Shown: piece after piece, positions 41,568 to 53,412 of the stretch
How positions within the stretch are numbered: position 1 is the first letter of the stretch
How the letters are laid out: every line of letters begins with the position of its first letter
Position numbers and translations under genes: made by a program
Notes under the pieces: generated by a model
What the model saw: the letters and a program-made list of their open reading frames with translations, nothing else
What the model was told of the DNA's origin: nothing
Databases searched by the model: none
Source of the DNA: Chromera velia
Taxonomy: Eukaryota > Sar > Chromeraceae
DNA: 54,236 nt
NCBI GenBank assembly: GCA_018398765.1
Contig: JAHBMJ010000195.1
Span: 1 to 54,236 of the forward strand
Direction: 5' to 3'

Positions 41568-42676
41568 CATGGTTTACACTGAAACTATAGTGTGACACAA
41601 TTCAAATTATGACACAATACCCTATACACTAGTACTAGTGATACAATGTTAAGTGCTAGTGACACAAATAATTGTGTCACAATAGGTATTACAATAGTTA
41701 GTGTGACGTAAGTATAGATTGTGTATAAGACTGCGCGGTGTGAGCGCAAACGAGCACCTTGCATGATCCTTGCATGCTTTCTGGGACCACATCAAAAAAG
41801 AGCGTGCGTCTCAGCCAGAGCAACTGGAATTAGATGTCGCATCTGAATTGTAGCAAAGTCAGTCTGACAGTGCAGGTACTAACTGATTGAACGATGGAAC
41901 GATGACGTATGTCTAGATTGACAGACCTTCCGTCCTAATGTTGTGAATATGATGAGCCCTATGTATGTGTCACAGTTAGAGTAAGTTAGGTATGATGAAA
42001 TTGTCAGACAAAAATTGAAGTGATCCTAAACTTTTAAAGTGACTAGCTTGAAATCTTTAGAGTCGTTGAAGTTTAGACTCACCTCATTCACTCGATCACT
42101 CACCTCACTCACTCATTCACTCACATCCCTTACTCACTCCACCCACTTATCTACTCACCCCACCCACTTACCCACTCACCTCACTCACTCACTCACTCAC
42201 TCGCTCACTCACTCAACACTGGAGAAGAGCAAGGAAGGGGTGCGCAGCGGTTCATAGAGCGGTTCAGGCACAAACTGCTGCTCGGGTGTGTTGCTATCCT
42301 AAGGGAGATGCTAGTAATCTACAATGAGGTAGGACATGGCTTGACGGTTTCGGCTTGTATGGCTAAGGTTGCGCTGCATAGTTTGTACGAGTTTGCCTAG
42401 GAGTTTGCGCACCGCTGTACGTTTTTTTCGTGGGGTCATGCATGCACGCTTTGTTCATACATGCATGCAGTCCACGCAGCCCGCAATAGCTATGACGCTG
42501 CCCCGTGACGCGTATCAAGCCGTGATCTATAACTATTTTTTCATACATAAGTGTGATTTAATTAAATCTATCAAAAGTTCTTAAAATCACAGTTATTATT
42601 TCATAAATCATTGTGACACAAAAGATTCTAAAAATTCTCCTTGTGACATACTATAGTTCTAGTATAGCATACCAAG
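41568..42676. mobile_element. Inverted-repeat element, copy B
   Basis: Counterpart of 33596-34672 with the same arms, slightly more worn (ccaagg in place of ccatgg at the right end). It carries an extra ~30 bp near 42605-42640. Confidence 0.45.
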
Positions 42677-43383
42677 GTGGAGTAGGCGGGAATGTACTAT
42701 GTAATGCCCAAGAATGCCTACCGAGAGTACTGTTTCATTTTAGGCTTTTCTCATATAATTAGACAAGAAAGAAACTCTACTAGCTAAGTTGAAATGCACT
42801 TCAAATTTTTAACTTGGGCACATCCAAGCCTGAATTAATTTATAATCATGATTGATCATGATGTTCCCTCCAAAAACCGTTTGTTATATATATAGTCCGA
42901 TCGCGAAATGACGCTAAACGGCCGCATCGATTCCGGACCCCTAAACCAAACAGCTAGATTCTAACTCTAGACAAATGAGACATACAAACAGATGTAAGCG
43001 GCTTACATAAGAGGCACAGGTATAAACAGCACCCCAAAAAGAGGATAGATAAAAACATACTCCAAAAAATTGTATGATTTCATTGAAAAAAAAGCGTGAT
43101 TGAAAGGATCGATTGATTTCTATGGCCTCGGGATTCGCCCGATTTCCCTTAAACCGCTCGAACTCAAGTACACTGTCTTTTATTACAAATCCCCCCCCCG
43201 GTATCATAAACAACATAGTACAATCAATGCATAATTTCAGGCTCGTTTAGGTTTCCGTAAAAGTGATGAATTTTTTTTTTAATATAAAGATCTATCCGTC
43301 TTATGAAATTCAACAAGACAGACATACAAAAAACAAAAAAGAATTGGGATGGATCTAGGGATGGCTTTGCAAAGACCAGATCG
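42677..43383. other. Spacer, counterpart of 34673-35379
   Basis: The same AT-rich sequence with scattered substitutions. Only the unassigned 91-codon minus-strand ORF (42941-43216) stands out. Confidence 0.4.
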
Positions 43384-45160
43384 GCAGGTTCCATCAGAAG
43401 GAAAAAGGGACTCTTCACAGATCTACAACAGCCATAAACAACACAATAACACCATCTCTTTGGCGACTAAGCAGCACACTCATATGTGCAGTCATCAAAC
43501 TCATACAGCTGCAGGCAGCTACCGCCAGCCTACATACCCCCTAGCATATACCCCACACAGCACTCACCCGTGCTGGCCTATCAGGGCAAAGATGGCGGGT
43601 TCAATCAGAACTTATTTAGAAGGAAGAAGGGACTCTTGATACCTCTCCAACAACCACAAACGACACAATAACAACCTCTCTCTGGCAACCAACCAGCATA
43701 CTCATATACTTAGTCATCAAGCTTGTACAACTACAGACAGCTGCCACCAGCGTATATACATCCCACAGAGCACTCACCCGTGCTGGCCTGTCAGGGCAAG
43801 GATGGCGGGTTCAATCATAAAAAAGAAGGGACTCTTAACCTAGCTCTTAACACCTCTCCAGCAACCACAAATGACACAATGACAACCTCTCTCTGGCGAC
43901 CAACCGGCATACTTATATACCTAGTCATCAAACTTGTACAGCCGCAGACAGCTGCCGCCAGCGTACACACACCACACACAGCAGTTACCCGTGCTGGCCT
44001 ATTAGGGCAAGGATGGCGGGTTCAATCATAATAAGAAAGAAGGGACTCTTGACACCTCTCCAGCAACCATAAATGACACAATGACAACCTCTCTCTGGCG
44101 ACCAACCGGCATACTTATATACCTAGTCATCAAACTTGTACAGCCGCAGACAGCTGCCGCCAGCGTACACACACCACACACAGCAGTTACCCGTGCTGGC
44201 CTATTAGGGCAAGGATGGCGGGTTCAATCATAATAAGAAAGAAGGGACTCTTGACACCTCTCCAGCAACCATAAATGACACAATGACAACCTCTCTCTGG
44301 CGACCAACCGGCATACTCACATACCCAGTCAATGACATCAAACTTGTACAGCCGCAGACAGCTGTCGCCAGCGTACACACACCCCACACAGCACTTACCC
44401 ATGCTGGCCTATCAGGGCAAGGACGGCGGGTTCAATCATATTAAGAAAGAAGGGACTCTTGACACCTCTCTAGCAACCACAAACGACACAATAACAACCT
44501 CTCTGTGGCGACCAAGCGATATACTCACATACCTAGTCATCAAACTTGTACAGCCGCAGACAGCTGCCGCCAGCGTACACACACCCCATACAGCACTTAC
44601 CCGTGCTGGCCTATCAGGGCAAGGATGACAGGTTCAATCAGAAGGAAGAAGGGACTCTTAACCTAGCTCTTAACACCTTTCTAGCAACCACAAATGACAC
44701 AATGACAACCTCTCTCTAGCGACCAACCGGCATACTTATATACTCAGTCATCGAGCTTGTACAGCCGCAGACAGCTGCCACCAGCGTATACACAACCTAC
44801 ACAGCACTCACCCGTACTGGCCTGTCAGGGCAAGCATAGCGGGTTCAATCATAAGAAAGAAGGGACTCTTGACACCTCTCTAGCAACCATAAATGACACA
44901 ATGACAACCTCTTTGTGCTGACGAACCGGTATACTCATATACCTAGTCATCAAACTTGTACAGCCGCAGACAGCTGCCGCCAGTGTACATACACCCCACA
45001 CAGCACTTACCCGTGCTGGCCTGTCAGGGCAAGGATGGCGGGTTCAATCATAAGAAAGAAGGGACTCTTGATACCTCTCTAGCAACCACAAATAACACAA
45101 TGACAACCTCTCTTTGGTGAGTAACCGGCATACTCACATACCCAGTCATCAAACTTATAC

Positions 45161-45511
45161 CAGGGTTGCTTTTTTAGTCGGTAACAGGTCTAGTCTACCG
45201 GCAATTGCCGGTAACCGGTAATCGCCTCAGTCTGCCTTCCTTTTTCCGACAAAAAAAATGATAAAAATTAGGGTTCCCAAAAAAAAAATCCACCTGCGGC
45301 GCCAACCTTCAAAAACATATTTTTAAGTGTTTATTGGCATTTGAAAAGCCTATTCACACACAAAAAAAAATTAAAAAAATATTTAAAAAATATAAATTTT
45401 TAACTGCTTCACGGTAGCCTTCACTCCTATAAGTAGCAAAAAGTTCCAACAGCTCTAGAGTTTCTCTGAAGTGCTCTGGCCCACTTTTTTTTTAGTCCAG
45501 CCTATCATACT

Positions 45512-45568
<57 letters not shown>

Positions 45569-46387
45569 TAAAAGAGAGTCGCTCTCCCTGCTACAGGACC
45601 AAACAGCTTCCGTTCATGCTATTGCTTTCCTTGTCTCTGTTTGCTTATATGTACAGGCCCAAATTGCCACCCAATCGACTTAATTATAATTAATATACAC
45701 AAAGGTCCACTCGCCTTTCGCTCCTGTACTCGCTCTCCCTGTCTCTGTCTGCTCATACATAAACCCAATTGCCTTTCATTCACATACTTACCCTCCCTGT
45801 CTCTACAAACGCCCAACTGCCTTTCGTTCCCTGTCTCTGTTCGCTTATTTACTTATGATTCTTTCATGTCTGCTTGCTTGCAGATGGCAAATCTTCACCC
45901 TCCTGGGTCTCCGGAGTTAGAGGCCCTTCAAGGCCTCAGACATCAGCTTTTAGCGGCGGGTCTTTCTTTGGAGGCTGGAGCACTGGATTGGGAGGACCAC
46001 CCAAACTTTAAGGCGGACTCAAAGTCTTTCCGTTGTTGGAATCGCACGGATGCATCTGTCTGGGCCAGCTGTGGTCATTGCGGCCAGCGGTTTTCTGTTT
46101 TTGGGCGCCAAGTGCAAGACGGGACCCATTGCTTCGACCTACGGCATCTTCAAGCACATTGGCCACATAGCTGTCCCTACAGATGACGCATTGACTTTTT
46201 GAATTAACCTTAAGTCTAGCCTTAAGTGATTGATTGATTGACCTATAACCTAGGACTTAGATTATTGAAAAGTGTTAGTGACTATTAGAATTCTGCCAAG
46301 TCTTTGCCAACTGCCAGCAAACTCTGCCGGTAATTACCAGTTACCAGTAATGAAGCTTGTCTACCGCCGAAAAAATCGGCAACCCTG
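45161..46387 (+). mobile_element. hAT-like element in the satellite array, copy B
   Basis: Same CAGGGTTGC / GCAACCCTG ends and the same flanking acttatac / acttgtac pair as copy A, so it was inserted before the duplication. The internal GA run (45517-45570) is longer than in copy A. Confidence 0.85.
45884..46186 (+). CDS. BED-like zinc-finger ORF inside the hAT element, copy B
   Basis: This reading of 100 residues is aligned with 37456-37758. The Cys and His positions (SCGHCGQRF ... LRHLQAHWPHSC) are unchanged, and a few residues differ (for example Glu to Lys in the linker). Both copies are open across the wider 181-codon frame. That is consistent with either weak constraint or simple recency. 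Confidence 0.45.
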   Translation: MANLHPPGSPELEALQGLRHQLLAAGLSLEAGALDWEDHPNFKADSKSFRCWNRTDASVWASCGHCGQRFSVFGRQVQDGTHCFDLRHLQAHWPHSCPYR

Positions 46388-47269
46388 ACTTGTACAGCCG
46401 CAGACAGCTGCCACCAACGTACACACACCCCACACAGCACTCACCCATGCTGGCCTGTCAGGGCAAGGATGGCGGGTTCAATCATAAGAACGAAGGGACT
46501 CTTAACACCTCTTGAGCAACCACAAATGACACAATGATAACCTCTCTGTGGCGACCAAGCGACATACTCACATACCTAGTTATCAAATTTGTACAGCCGC
46601 AGACAGCTGCCGCCAGCGTACACACACCCCACACAGCACTCACCCGTGCTAGCCTATCAGGGCAAGGATGACGGGTTCAATCATAAGAAAGAAGGGACTC
46701 TTAACCTAGCTTTTAACACCTCTCCAGCAACCACAAATGACACAATGACAACCTCTCTGTGGCGACCAACCGGCATACTCACATACTCAGTCATCAAGCT
46801 TGTACAGCCGCAGACAGCTGCCGCCAGCGTATACATTCCCCACACAGCACTCACCCGTGCTGGCCTATCAGGGCAAGGATAGCGGGTTCAATCAGAAGGA
46901 AGAACGGACTCTTGACACCTCTCCAGCAACCACAAACGACACAATGACAACCTCTCTGTGGCAACCAAGCGACATACTCACATACCTAGTCATCAAACTT
47001 GTACAGCCGCAGACAGCTACCGCCAGCGTACACACACACCACACAGCACTTACCCGTGCTGGCCTATCAGGGCAAGGATGGCGGGTTCAATCATAAGAAA
47101 GAAGGGACTCTTGACACCTCTCCAGCAACCACAAACGACACAATGACAACCTCTCTGTGGCGACCAAGTGACATACTCACATACCTAGTCATCAAACTTG
47201 TACAGCCGTAGACAGCTGCCGCCAGCGTGCACACACCCCACACAGCACTCACTAGTGCTAATGCCGTAC

Positions 47270-47549
47270 TAGGAAAAGGTTTAACTAAGTCTACCGAGGT
47301 ATTATCTAGTAAATTTTTTTCTAGCGCATCTAGTAGGCTTGCTGAAGCCGTGATCACTTGCGTGTTAGCGGCTACAAACGGCACAAGGTGAAAAGGGATA
47401 ACAAGACTGCTGGTATTGAGGGCAGTGGTGGCCTAGGAAGTCGGCGATAAGCGCTCGGATAGGAGCGGGGAAGATCGTTTCGATTTTTGTTGCTTTCATT
47501 TTTTTATTTCTAGAAAACGTTGCGATGGCCATTAGAGCCCGCAGATCGA
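47270..47549. other. Short spacer beyond the duplication
   Basis: No recognised gene. It contains the 3' flank of the following minus-strand gene. Confidence 0.4.
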
Positions 47550-50500
47550 TCAATCGTTTGCCGCTTGGTTTGATGCAATGCAGGCCGGTTCGGGAGTCTC
47601 ACATACGGTTCTGCTTGGTTTTGGCATGTAAGGAGCCAAGCAGAATGACGGTGTTGCAGTCATGGGAGGTTCTTCAACATCATTGACAACACCGGGTCCT
47701 TGTTCTGAAAGGCCATCAGCGTTCGGAGGGCCGCTCCCAAGTGTTGCCCTCGCTGTGGCGCCTCCCGAAGACGCTGTGTGCTGGCTCGGAGGCACACCGC
47801 CCTGCGTTTGTGGAGCTGTAGGGTCAGCTGGAGAAGCAACCGTATGTCCGGGAGAAGAAACTCCGGATGGGGACGATCGCTGCGCGAGCGGACTGCGTTG
47901 TGATTGTCCAGATGGTCTGGAGCTCGGGGTCTGTGCCATAGCCTGGAGACCTGCCACTACTTCCTCAAGGGCCCTTGTGACCGCGTCGAGCCGTCTCGCA
48001 TCAACAGAACCTGCCGTGTATGAACAGAGAAAAACACGCAACGACAAAAAAAGATCCAGGTCATCGCACAGACAGACCAAAAAAATACCACGTATGCAGG
48101 GCACAGGCAAGCCAGCCACCGTTCACACGCGACGTCAAAAAGTATGCTGGAGAAATTTTCAGCGCGGGCGACGAAAAAAGTGATCCTGACGGGAGCCGGG
48201 CGGACCCGCAGACAGTCAAGGTTCGAGACGGTGCAACCTCTACGGACGAACGACCAGCCCAGTCGTCTCACAGCAGGCGAACTCACGCATGCTGGAGTAA
48301 TTTTTGGTCGCAGAAGCCAGCCTGGAGAAATTTTCGTTCGCACGACGAGAAAAAACCGGGGACAGACACTCAAAGCTCAACAGACCACGCAAACCCGCAG
48401 CAGACGTCTGACACAGGCACACACGCACTTCTCTCACGGCACGCATGCTCAGGCTGCCTGATCGTATACACCCACCCCCGAACAGCCGGACAACAGTCAC
48501 ACACAACATTCGGACGTCAATTTAAAGAGATGGAGGTGCCGAGTATATGATGGAGAATTTTTTGTTCGAGCGACGAAAAAAAGAAACGGGGGGGGGAAGC
48601 CCGCAGACACGGCGCTCAGGCGTCTCACACAGCCAGCCACTCACACACAGAGCACTCGCGCACTTCCATCTGGCGACGTCGAACGCATGCTGGAGATTCC
48701 GGGGAAAGCCCGCAGACACTCAAATGTCGACAGACCAAGACCAAGCCTCTTGACGCAGGCACACACGCTCTCACGCACGCATGCTCAGGCTGTCTGAGCG
48801 TTCCATCCATCACGACACACCCAACCAACAGCCGCACACAGCCCGCGCATGTCAACTTAAAGAGATGGAGACACCGAATGTATGATAGAGAATTTTTTGT
48901 TCAGGCGAGGTCGCGACGGAAAAAGAAAAGGACCGGGAAGGGGAAGCCAGGTCAAGCCAGACGAGTCACACGCGACTCAGGAGAAAAGCAGAGAGCCGAG
49001 GTCTCTGACGGTGACGGATGGCACACGAAAAGAGCGCACACAGCCGAGGCACGAAGGCCTTCCTGACGGTCTAGGTCGTCAGCCAAGCAGACACACAGGA
49101 AAACAAGTGGGTACAGACAGAGAAACGGGGTATATGCAGGCGAAAGGGCGACCAACCTTGCGGAGCCGGGCGCGGAAAAAGACCCTCTACAAACTCTCTT
49201 CTCCTCTGGTCGTCTGCAAGCCCAGTGAATCCTGTGAAGCTGCTGTCTAGCTTTTCGTTCAGAGGCCCGAGCGCAAAAGCCAGATCCTGATTCGCCATCA
49301 CGAAAGCGCGGCAGGCGTCCTTGTCCGGTGACGGCTTCCCGTTGTACGCGTGGGCACGTCGATTCCTCACCTTGCTTGACAAGGCCCAGTCTGCACCGCG
49401 CACATACACACACGGTCAGCACCCACAGGACGAAAGCAGAAAGCAGGGGAAAAAAAAGACGAAGCAACACAGAGCACGAACGAGCGAGCCCAAGGAAGCC
49501 AAGCCAGAAAATCAAAAAACCAACGCAAGGGCATCAAGTGAGTAGACAGACAGCCTGGACACAGAAAAAAAAAGAAGCAGTACAGACGCACCTGCAGGAC
49601 GAATCTGACTGCCCTTGGAAGGGCCCCGCTCGTCCGCCAGCACACTGGAGGTCTGGAGAGCCTGCATACAGACACACACGATGGCGAAGATCTTGCTTAG
49701 AACGACACTACGCAGTCAACGGATCCTGAGACCACCAGGGGCAGGCATGCTCTACTCACCGCTTGAAGAAGCTCTTGGGCTGCACCCAGGCTCGACCCGG
49801 CCACCTTCTTCCCCACGGGGCTTCTATCAATACGCCCGCGGGGACCTGCAAAGAGCCAAGACAAAACGGTTCGGAGCAGGAACGCGAGAAGAGACGGCCA
49901 GCACACAAGAGGAAGCGGCATGGGTACGCAAGCTCACGAAACTGGAAGGCGGACGGACGGACGGACGGACAGAACGACAGGAAGAGAGGGCCAAAGGAGG
50001 GGGAAAAGCAGAGAGGGAGACAAAAAGCCAAGGCCGAAGGAGGGCGGGACGGCTGGCATGCAGACCCACCTGCAGGACTCGCGTGGCCATCCAAACGAGC
50101 GCCAGCAATGGCTAGAGGCTGCACGCAGGGTACCAGGGGGGGCAAAAGGATAGAGACACGCAAGGGGGGGGCGGAGACACGCGAATAAAGATGGGACAGA
50201 AAAACGGTCCTGGCACGCCTGGCTCACCTCTTGTCGTGGGGTTGCGAACAGGCAGGGGCAGACGTCGTCCTTTGGCCCCATGTTTTGCAGGGCAAAGGTC
50301 TCCTCAGGACGCTCCCAGGGATCTGCATCAAGGACACAAAACAAAGTCGAACGCGCTGAGAAGAAAGCAAAGGGCCATAGAGAGAAGAAACACGCGTTCC
50401 CGCAAAGGAAAAGGTGCGAGAAGCGGGCATCGCTAGAGGCAGCTAAAAAAAGGGCGGGAAAAGAGCAGACAGGACACAAGAAGAGAAAGAGCGGAAAGGA

Positions 50501-52832
50501 CCAGACAGAACAGAAGAGAGCTCAGGGTCACAGAGAACGGAAGAAGGAGGGACATGAGCAGTCCGGGATCGCAACAGGAGGAGAGGGGAAGCAGGGGGCG
50601 GACAGCAGGGAGAGGAGAAGGAGAAGTGGGGAGAAGGAGGAGGTGGGGGAGAAGGGGGGCGGCAGGAGGCCCGGAAGAGAGGAGGAAGGGTTCCTACCGC
50701 AAGACCGTTGGAGAAGGCAGACGGAAAAGCAAAAAGAAATAAGAAAGAAACTCGAAGGCTCGAGCCTGATGAAGAGGCCAGACAGACATGCAAGAGAGAG
50801 AGGTGACACTTCCAACCGCGGGTGACAGTCTTCGAACCGAAGTGTCACCCACCCAAGAAGGTGAAAGCACCTCACCGTGACACTTGTGACACTAGTGACA
50901 CCTTTTTAGAAAAAGTATGTAGAGAAAAAAAAGAGGGGGCTGCATAGAAAAGAAAAGCTTTGGAAAACGGTGTCGCAACTGTCACCACTGTCACCTATCC
51001 CCTGCTTTCACCTTCAAATGGTGGTGACAGCCGGATGACGCTTCTTTTTCGGACGGTGACACCCCGAAAGAAAAGGAACTGCAGCGTCAACTCGAACCGA
51101 TGAAAAGGAGAACTGAGAGAACTGCCTGGCCAGGCAGAAAACCAAAAAGCGACAAAAACATCCATCGGGGACGTACCTGCAGAAGGAGACGCGTCCCGGT
51201 CGACTTCCCGTGGGGCGATGGGAGTCTCGAGAGGCTGCACGCAGACGGGGAAAGACGTCAGTCCACCAACGGAGGAAACGCGTCGACAGGCCGGACACGC
51301 GTAACCCACCACTTCTCGTTGGGCTGCAGACAGGTGTTCCAGGTTGCGCAGGTTAAAGGTCCTCCCGAGATCCCTCCAGGCACCTGCAGGAAAGGGAGGG
51401 GAAGAACTGATTTGGCCTTTGGAGAAAGACCCAGCTCGAGGGACACAAGAAGAAGTGGGGAAGGCAGTGATCAGCTACGGAGGTCCCAAGAGGTAAGGAC
51501 AGGACGGAACTGCGAAGGGGGCGCAAGAGCTAGGTGAGGACGGAACAGCGGAACGAAGGGCATAGGAGGCAAGAGGTGAGACAGATGGCAGGGGGAACGA
51601 AGGGTAGGGCTGGAAGAGAAACAGGGGACAACAGAACGGCAGGGGGGAACGAAGGGTAGGGCTGGAAGAGTAAGAGGTGAGGACAGAATGGGGCGGGGCT
51701 GGAAGAGAAACAGAGGGCAACAGAACGGCAGGAAGGAACGAGCGGCGGGGCTGGAAGAGAAACAGGGGAAAACAGAACGGCAGGAAGGAACGAGCGGCGG
51801 GTCTGGAAGAGAAACAGGGGAAAACAGAACGGCAGGAAGGAACGAGCGGCGGGGCTGGAAGAGAAACAGGGGGCAAGATGTGAGGAAGAACGGCAGTGGG
51901 AGCGAAGGGCATAGAAGGCAAGAGGTGAGGAAGAACGGCAGGGGGGAGCGAAGGGCATAGAAGGCAAGAGGTGAGGACAGAATGGCAGGGGGAACGAGGG
52001 GCGAGGCTGGAAGAGACACAGGGGGCAACAGAACGGTAGAGGGGAACGAAGGGTAGGGCTGGAAGAGAAAGAGGGGGCAACAGAACGGCAGGGGGGAACG
52101 CCGGAAGAGCAAGAGGTGAGCACAGAACGGCAGGGGGGAACGAAGGGCATGGCTGAACCGAGGACGTAAGCAGGGGAGAGAACGGCAGGGGGGACGAAGG
52201 AACTACGGGCGTGGAGGTAAGCGCAGAAAGGGAGGAGACTGTGGAGGCAGAAGAACAGGGCACAAAAAGAACCTAGAGGCGAGGGGAGGTCGGAAAGAAG
52301 ACTAGGAACCAAAGGGATTCAGAGTTGGGTGAAGACTGTCAGGGAGGAGCAGACAAAGCGAAAGGGGGAAGCACAAGGCGGGGACCCCAACGGGCAGAAG
52401 GGGTAGGCGCAAAAGGGCAGGTCTTTGACCTTGAGGTCCAGGACAGAAGAACGGGAAGGGGGAAAACAGCTTGGGCGAGTGAGCGCACAGCAGCTGGGAA
52501 GACAACAGGCAGGCTTCACGACGGACCTGCCTCGTCAACATGTCGCGAGCCAGGCAGTCTCTGCTCGTCCAAGAGCACCTGCTCTCTTCTTCCGGACTCC
52601 GCCTCCTGAACAACATCCTGACCCATGAACTCGTGGCTGCCCTCCTCATGAAGCCTCGACCCACTGTGTTGGTTGCAGTTCAAGCACCAGGCTGTCCACT
52701 CCTCCCCGACTTCCTCCTGCCCCCCACTGCATATTCTCGCCGTCCCCCGAGTTCCCCGAGTCGCTGCCCACCGAGAAGCCGCCACTCGGGGCCCATCAAC
52801 CCCAGTTGGAAGCACAAGCACCAGACACCCAG
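47550..52832 (-). CDS. Multi-exon gene built of repeated exon pairs, with a HEPN-like (Swt1-type) segment
   Basis: Exons by splice sites, 5' to 3': 52527-52832, 51310-51383, 51177-51234, 50228-50322, 50070-50118, 49760-49845, 49592-49661, 49157-49390, 47550-48010. Every junction agrees in phase. Three pairs alternate: a W-containing exon (AWRDLGRTFNLRNLEHLSAA; PWERPEETFALQNM; GRIDRSPVGKKVAGSSLGAA) with a short exon (PLETPIAPREVDRDASPSAG; PLAIAGARLDGHASPAG; ALQTSSVLADERGPSKG). The 49157-49390 exon reads DWALSSKVRNRRAHAYNG, then ACRAFVMANQDLAFALG. This matches the RN-x2-AH pattern of Swt1-type HEPN domains, which are helical and often RNA-cleaving or RNA-binding. The last exon begins GSVDARRLDAVTRALEEVVA and is otherwise Ser/Pro/Thr-rich. 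The 5' end is unresolved, and function is inferred from one motif. Confidence 0.6.
48140..48920. repeat. Repeats inside the last intron of the HEPN-like gene
   Basis: A motif of about 30 bp, tggagaaattttcgttcgca-like followed by cgacgaaaaaa, occurs near 48143, 48310, 48550 and 48885, with a weaker copy near 48292. A longer block (48441-48568) from acgcatgctcaggctg to gagaattttttgttc recurs at 48775-48903. Confidence 0.75.
50801..51063. mobile_element. Foldback element rich in GGTGTCAC words
   Basis: The left arm (about 50803-50902), read inverted, matches the right arm (about 50968-51063). Both contain GTGTC-x-C words in series, then gctttcaccttc and ggtggtgaca or gggtgacac. The centre is A/G-rich. 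It lies in an intron of the HEPN-like gene. Confidence 0.6.
51550..52150. repeat. 52-bp G-rich minisatellite
   Basis: The clearest units (about 51720-51875) begin aaacagaacggcaggaagga and continue acgagcggcggggctggaag. Three are near-identical at a 52-bp period, and diverged, shorter or fused units extend on both sides. It lies in an intron. Long minus-strand Pro/Ser ORFs over it are artefacts. Confidence 0.88.
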
Positions 52833-53106
52833 CTGCAGGAAGGGAACCAATGGATCTAGTCTTGCTTCGATCCCAGCGTGCTGGAGTCGTCTCGAGACAC
52901 CACTGCAGCCGTTTCCGTGAGTCAGCGAATCGGCGTCTTGCGCGTACGCCTATCTAAAGAACATGGGAGTTCTATGTATATGTATATGTACATGGCTTTC
53001 GAGACCGACACCGCCAACGATCCCCCAAAAGGGGGCCGAAGGAGGAAACGCGAAGGGGAAGTCGGGCACAGAAGGCCGCACGGCGAGAGCAGCACGAGCG
53101 ACGGAC

Positions 53107-53412
53107 CTGTCTCCTCCCGCTGCTTCCGTCCAGAAGTCGCCTCCTCCCGACCCATGCACTCGTGGCTGGCCTCAGCGGAAATGGAAGTCGTCGAACCAAA
53201 GAAAGCCCTGGGAGAATCGCAGAGGCCCCCGTGAAGCCTCGGAGAGAGACGGGAGCAGACTGAACTCCCAACATCACAGCGCATTCTCGTCCTCCCGCCA
53301 GTTCCGGCCCCTTCACAAGTCGTCGAGGACCAAGAGGCTGCTTCTCAGGACGAGCGACGCCTCCTGGCTCCCATCACCCCACCAATAAGCAAGATCAACA
53401 ACGAACACCAGA
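53107..53412 (-). pseudogene. Paralogue of exon 52527-52832, possibly degenerate
   Basis: Its 3' end reads ASHECMGREEATSGRKQREE before donor GTCCGTC, matching GSHEFMGQDVVQEAESGRRE and the same donor in 52527-52832. The 5' part shares ctgggtgt...ctggtg and ggtggggtgatggg-like words. The frame used by the other copy meets a stop here. It is therefore either broken or spliced differently, for example from acceptor ctcccag near 53206. Confidence 0.45.

Larger units (their letters stand above)
38840..47261. repeat. Segmental duplication, unit B
   Basis: These 8,422 bp repeat unit A in the same orientation. Unit B is longer mainly because of extra satellite copies, a 30-bp insertion near 42605, and a larger microsatellite palindrome in peptidase intron 3. 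It ends at TGCCGTAC (47262-47269), after which sequence is unrelated. Confidence 0.95.
43384..47261. repeat. ~200-bp satellite array, unit B (about 13 copies, interrupted)
   Basis: Unit starts lie near 43404, 43627, 43826, 44039, 44241, 44450, 44651, 44858, 45059, 46493, 46695, 46906 and 47101. The stretches from 44039 and 44241 are nearly identical over 200 bp, so copy number grew after the segmental duplication. The hAT-like element interrupts the array at 45161-46387. Confidence 0.93.

Noticed and set aside
35380-47211. Repeated ~98-codon plus-strand ORFs beginning MYSRRQL
   Set aside because: They repeat with the satellite and break wherever the unit length changes. The array is non-coding by the simplest account.
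51471-52312. Three overlapping minus-strand ORFs of 213-262 codons rich in Pro, Ser and Leu
   Set aside because: They follow the 52-bp minisatellite, and the period drives the repeats in all frames. The region is an intron in the phase-consistent gene model.
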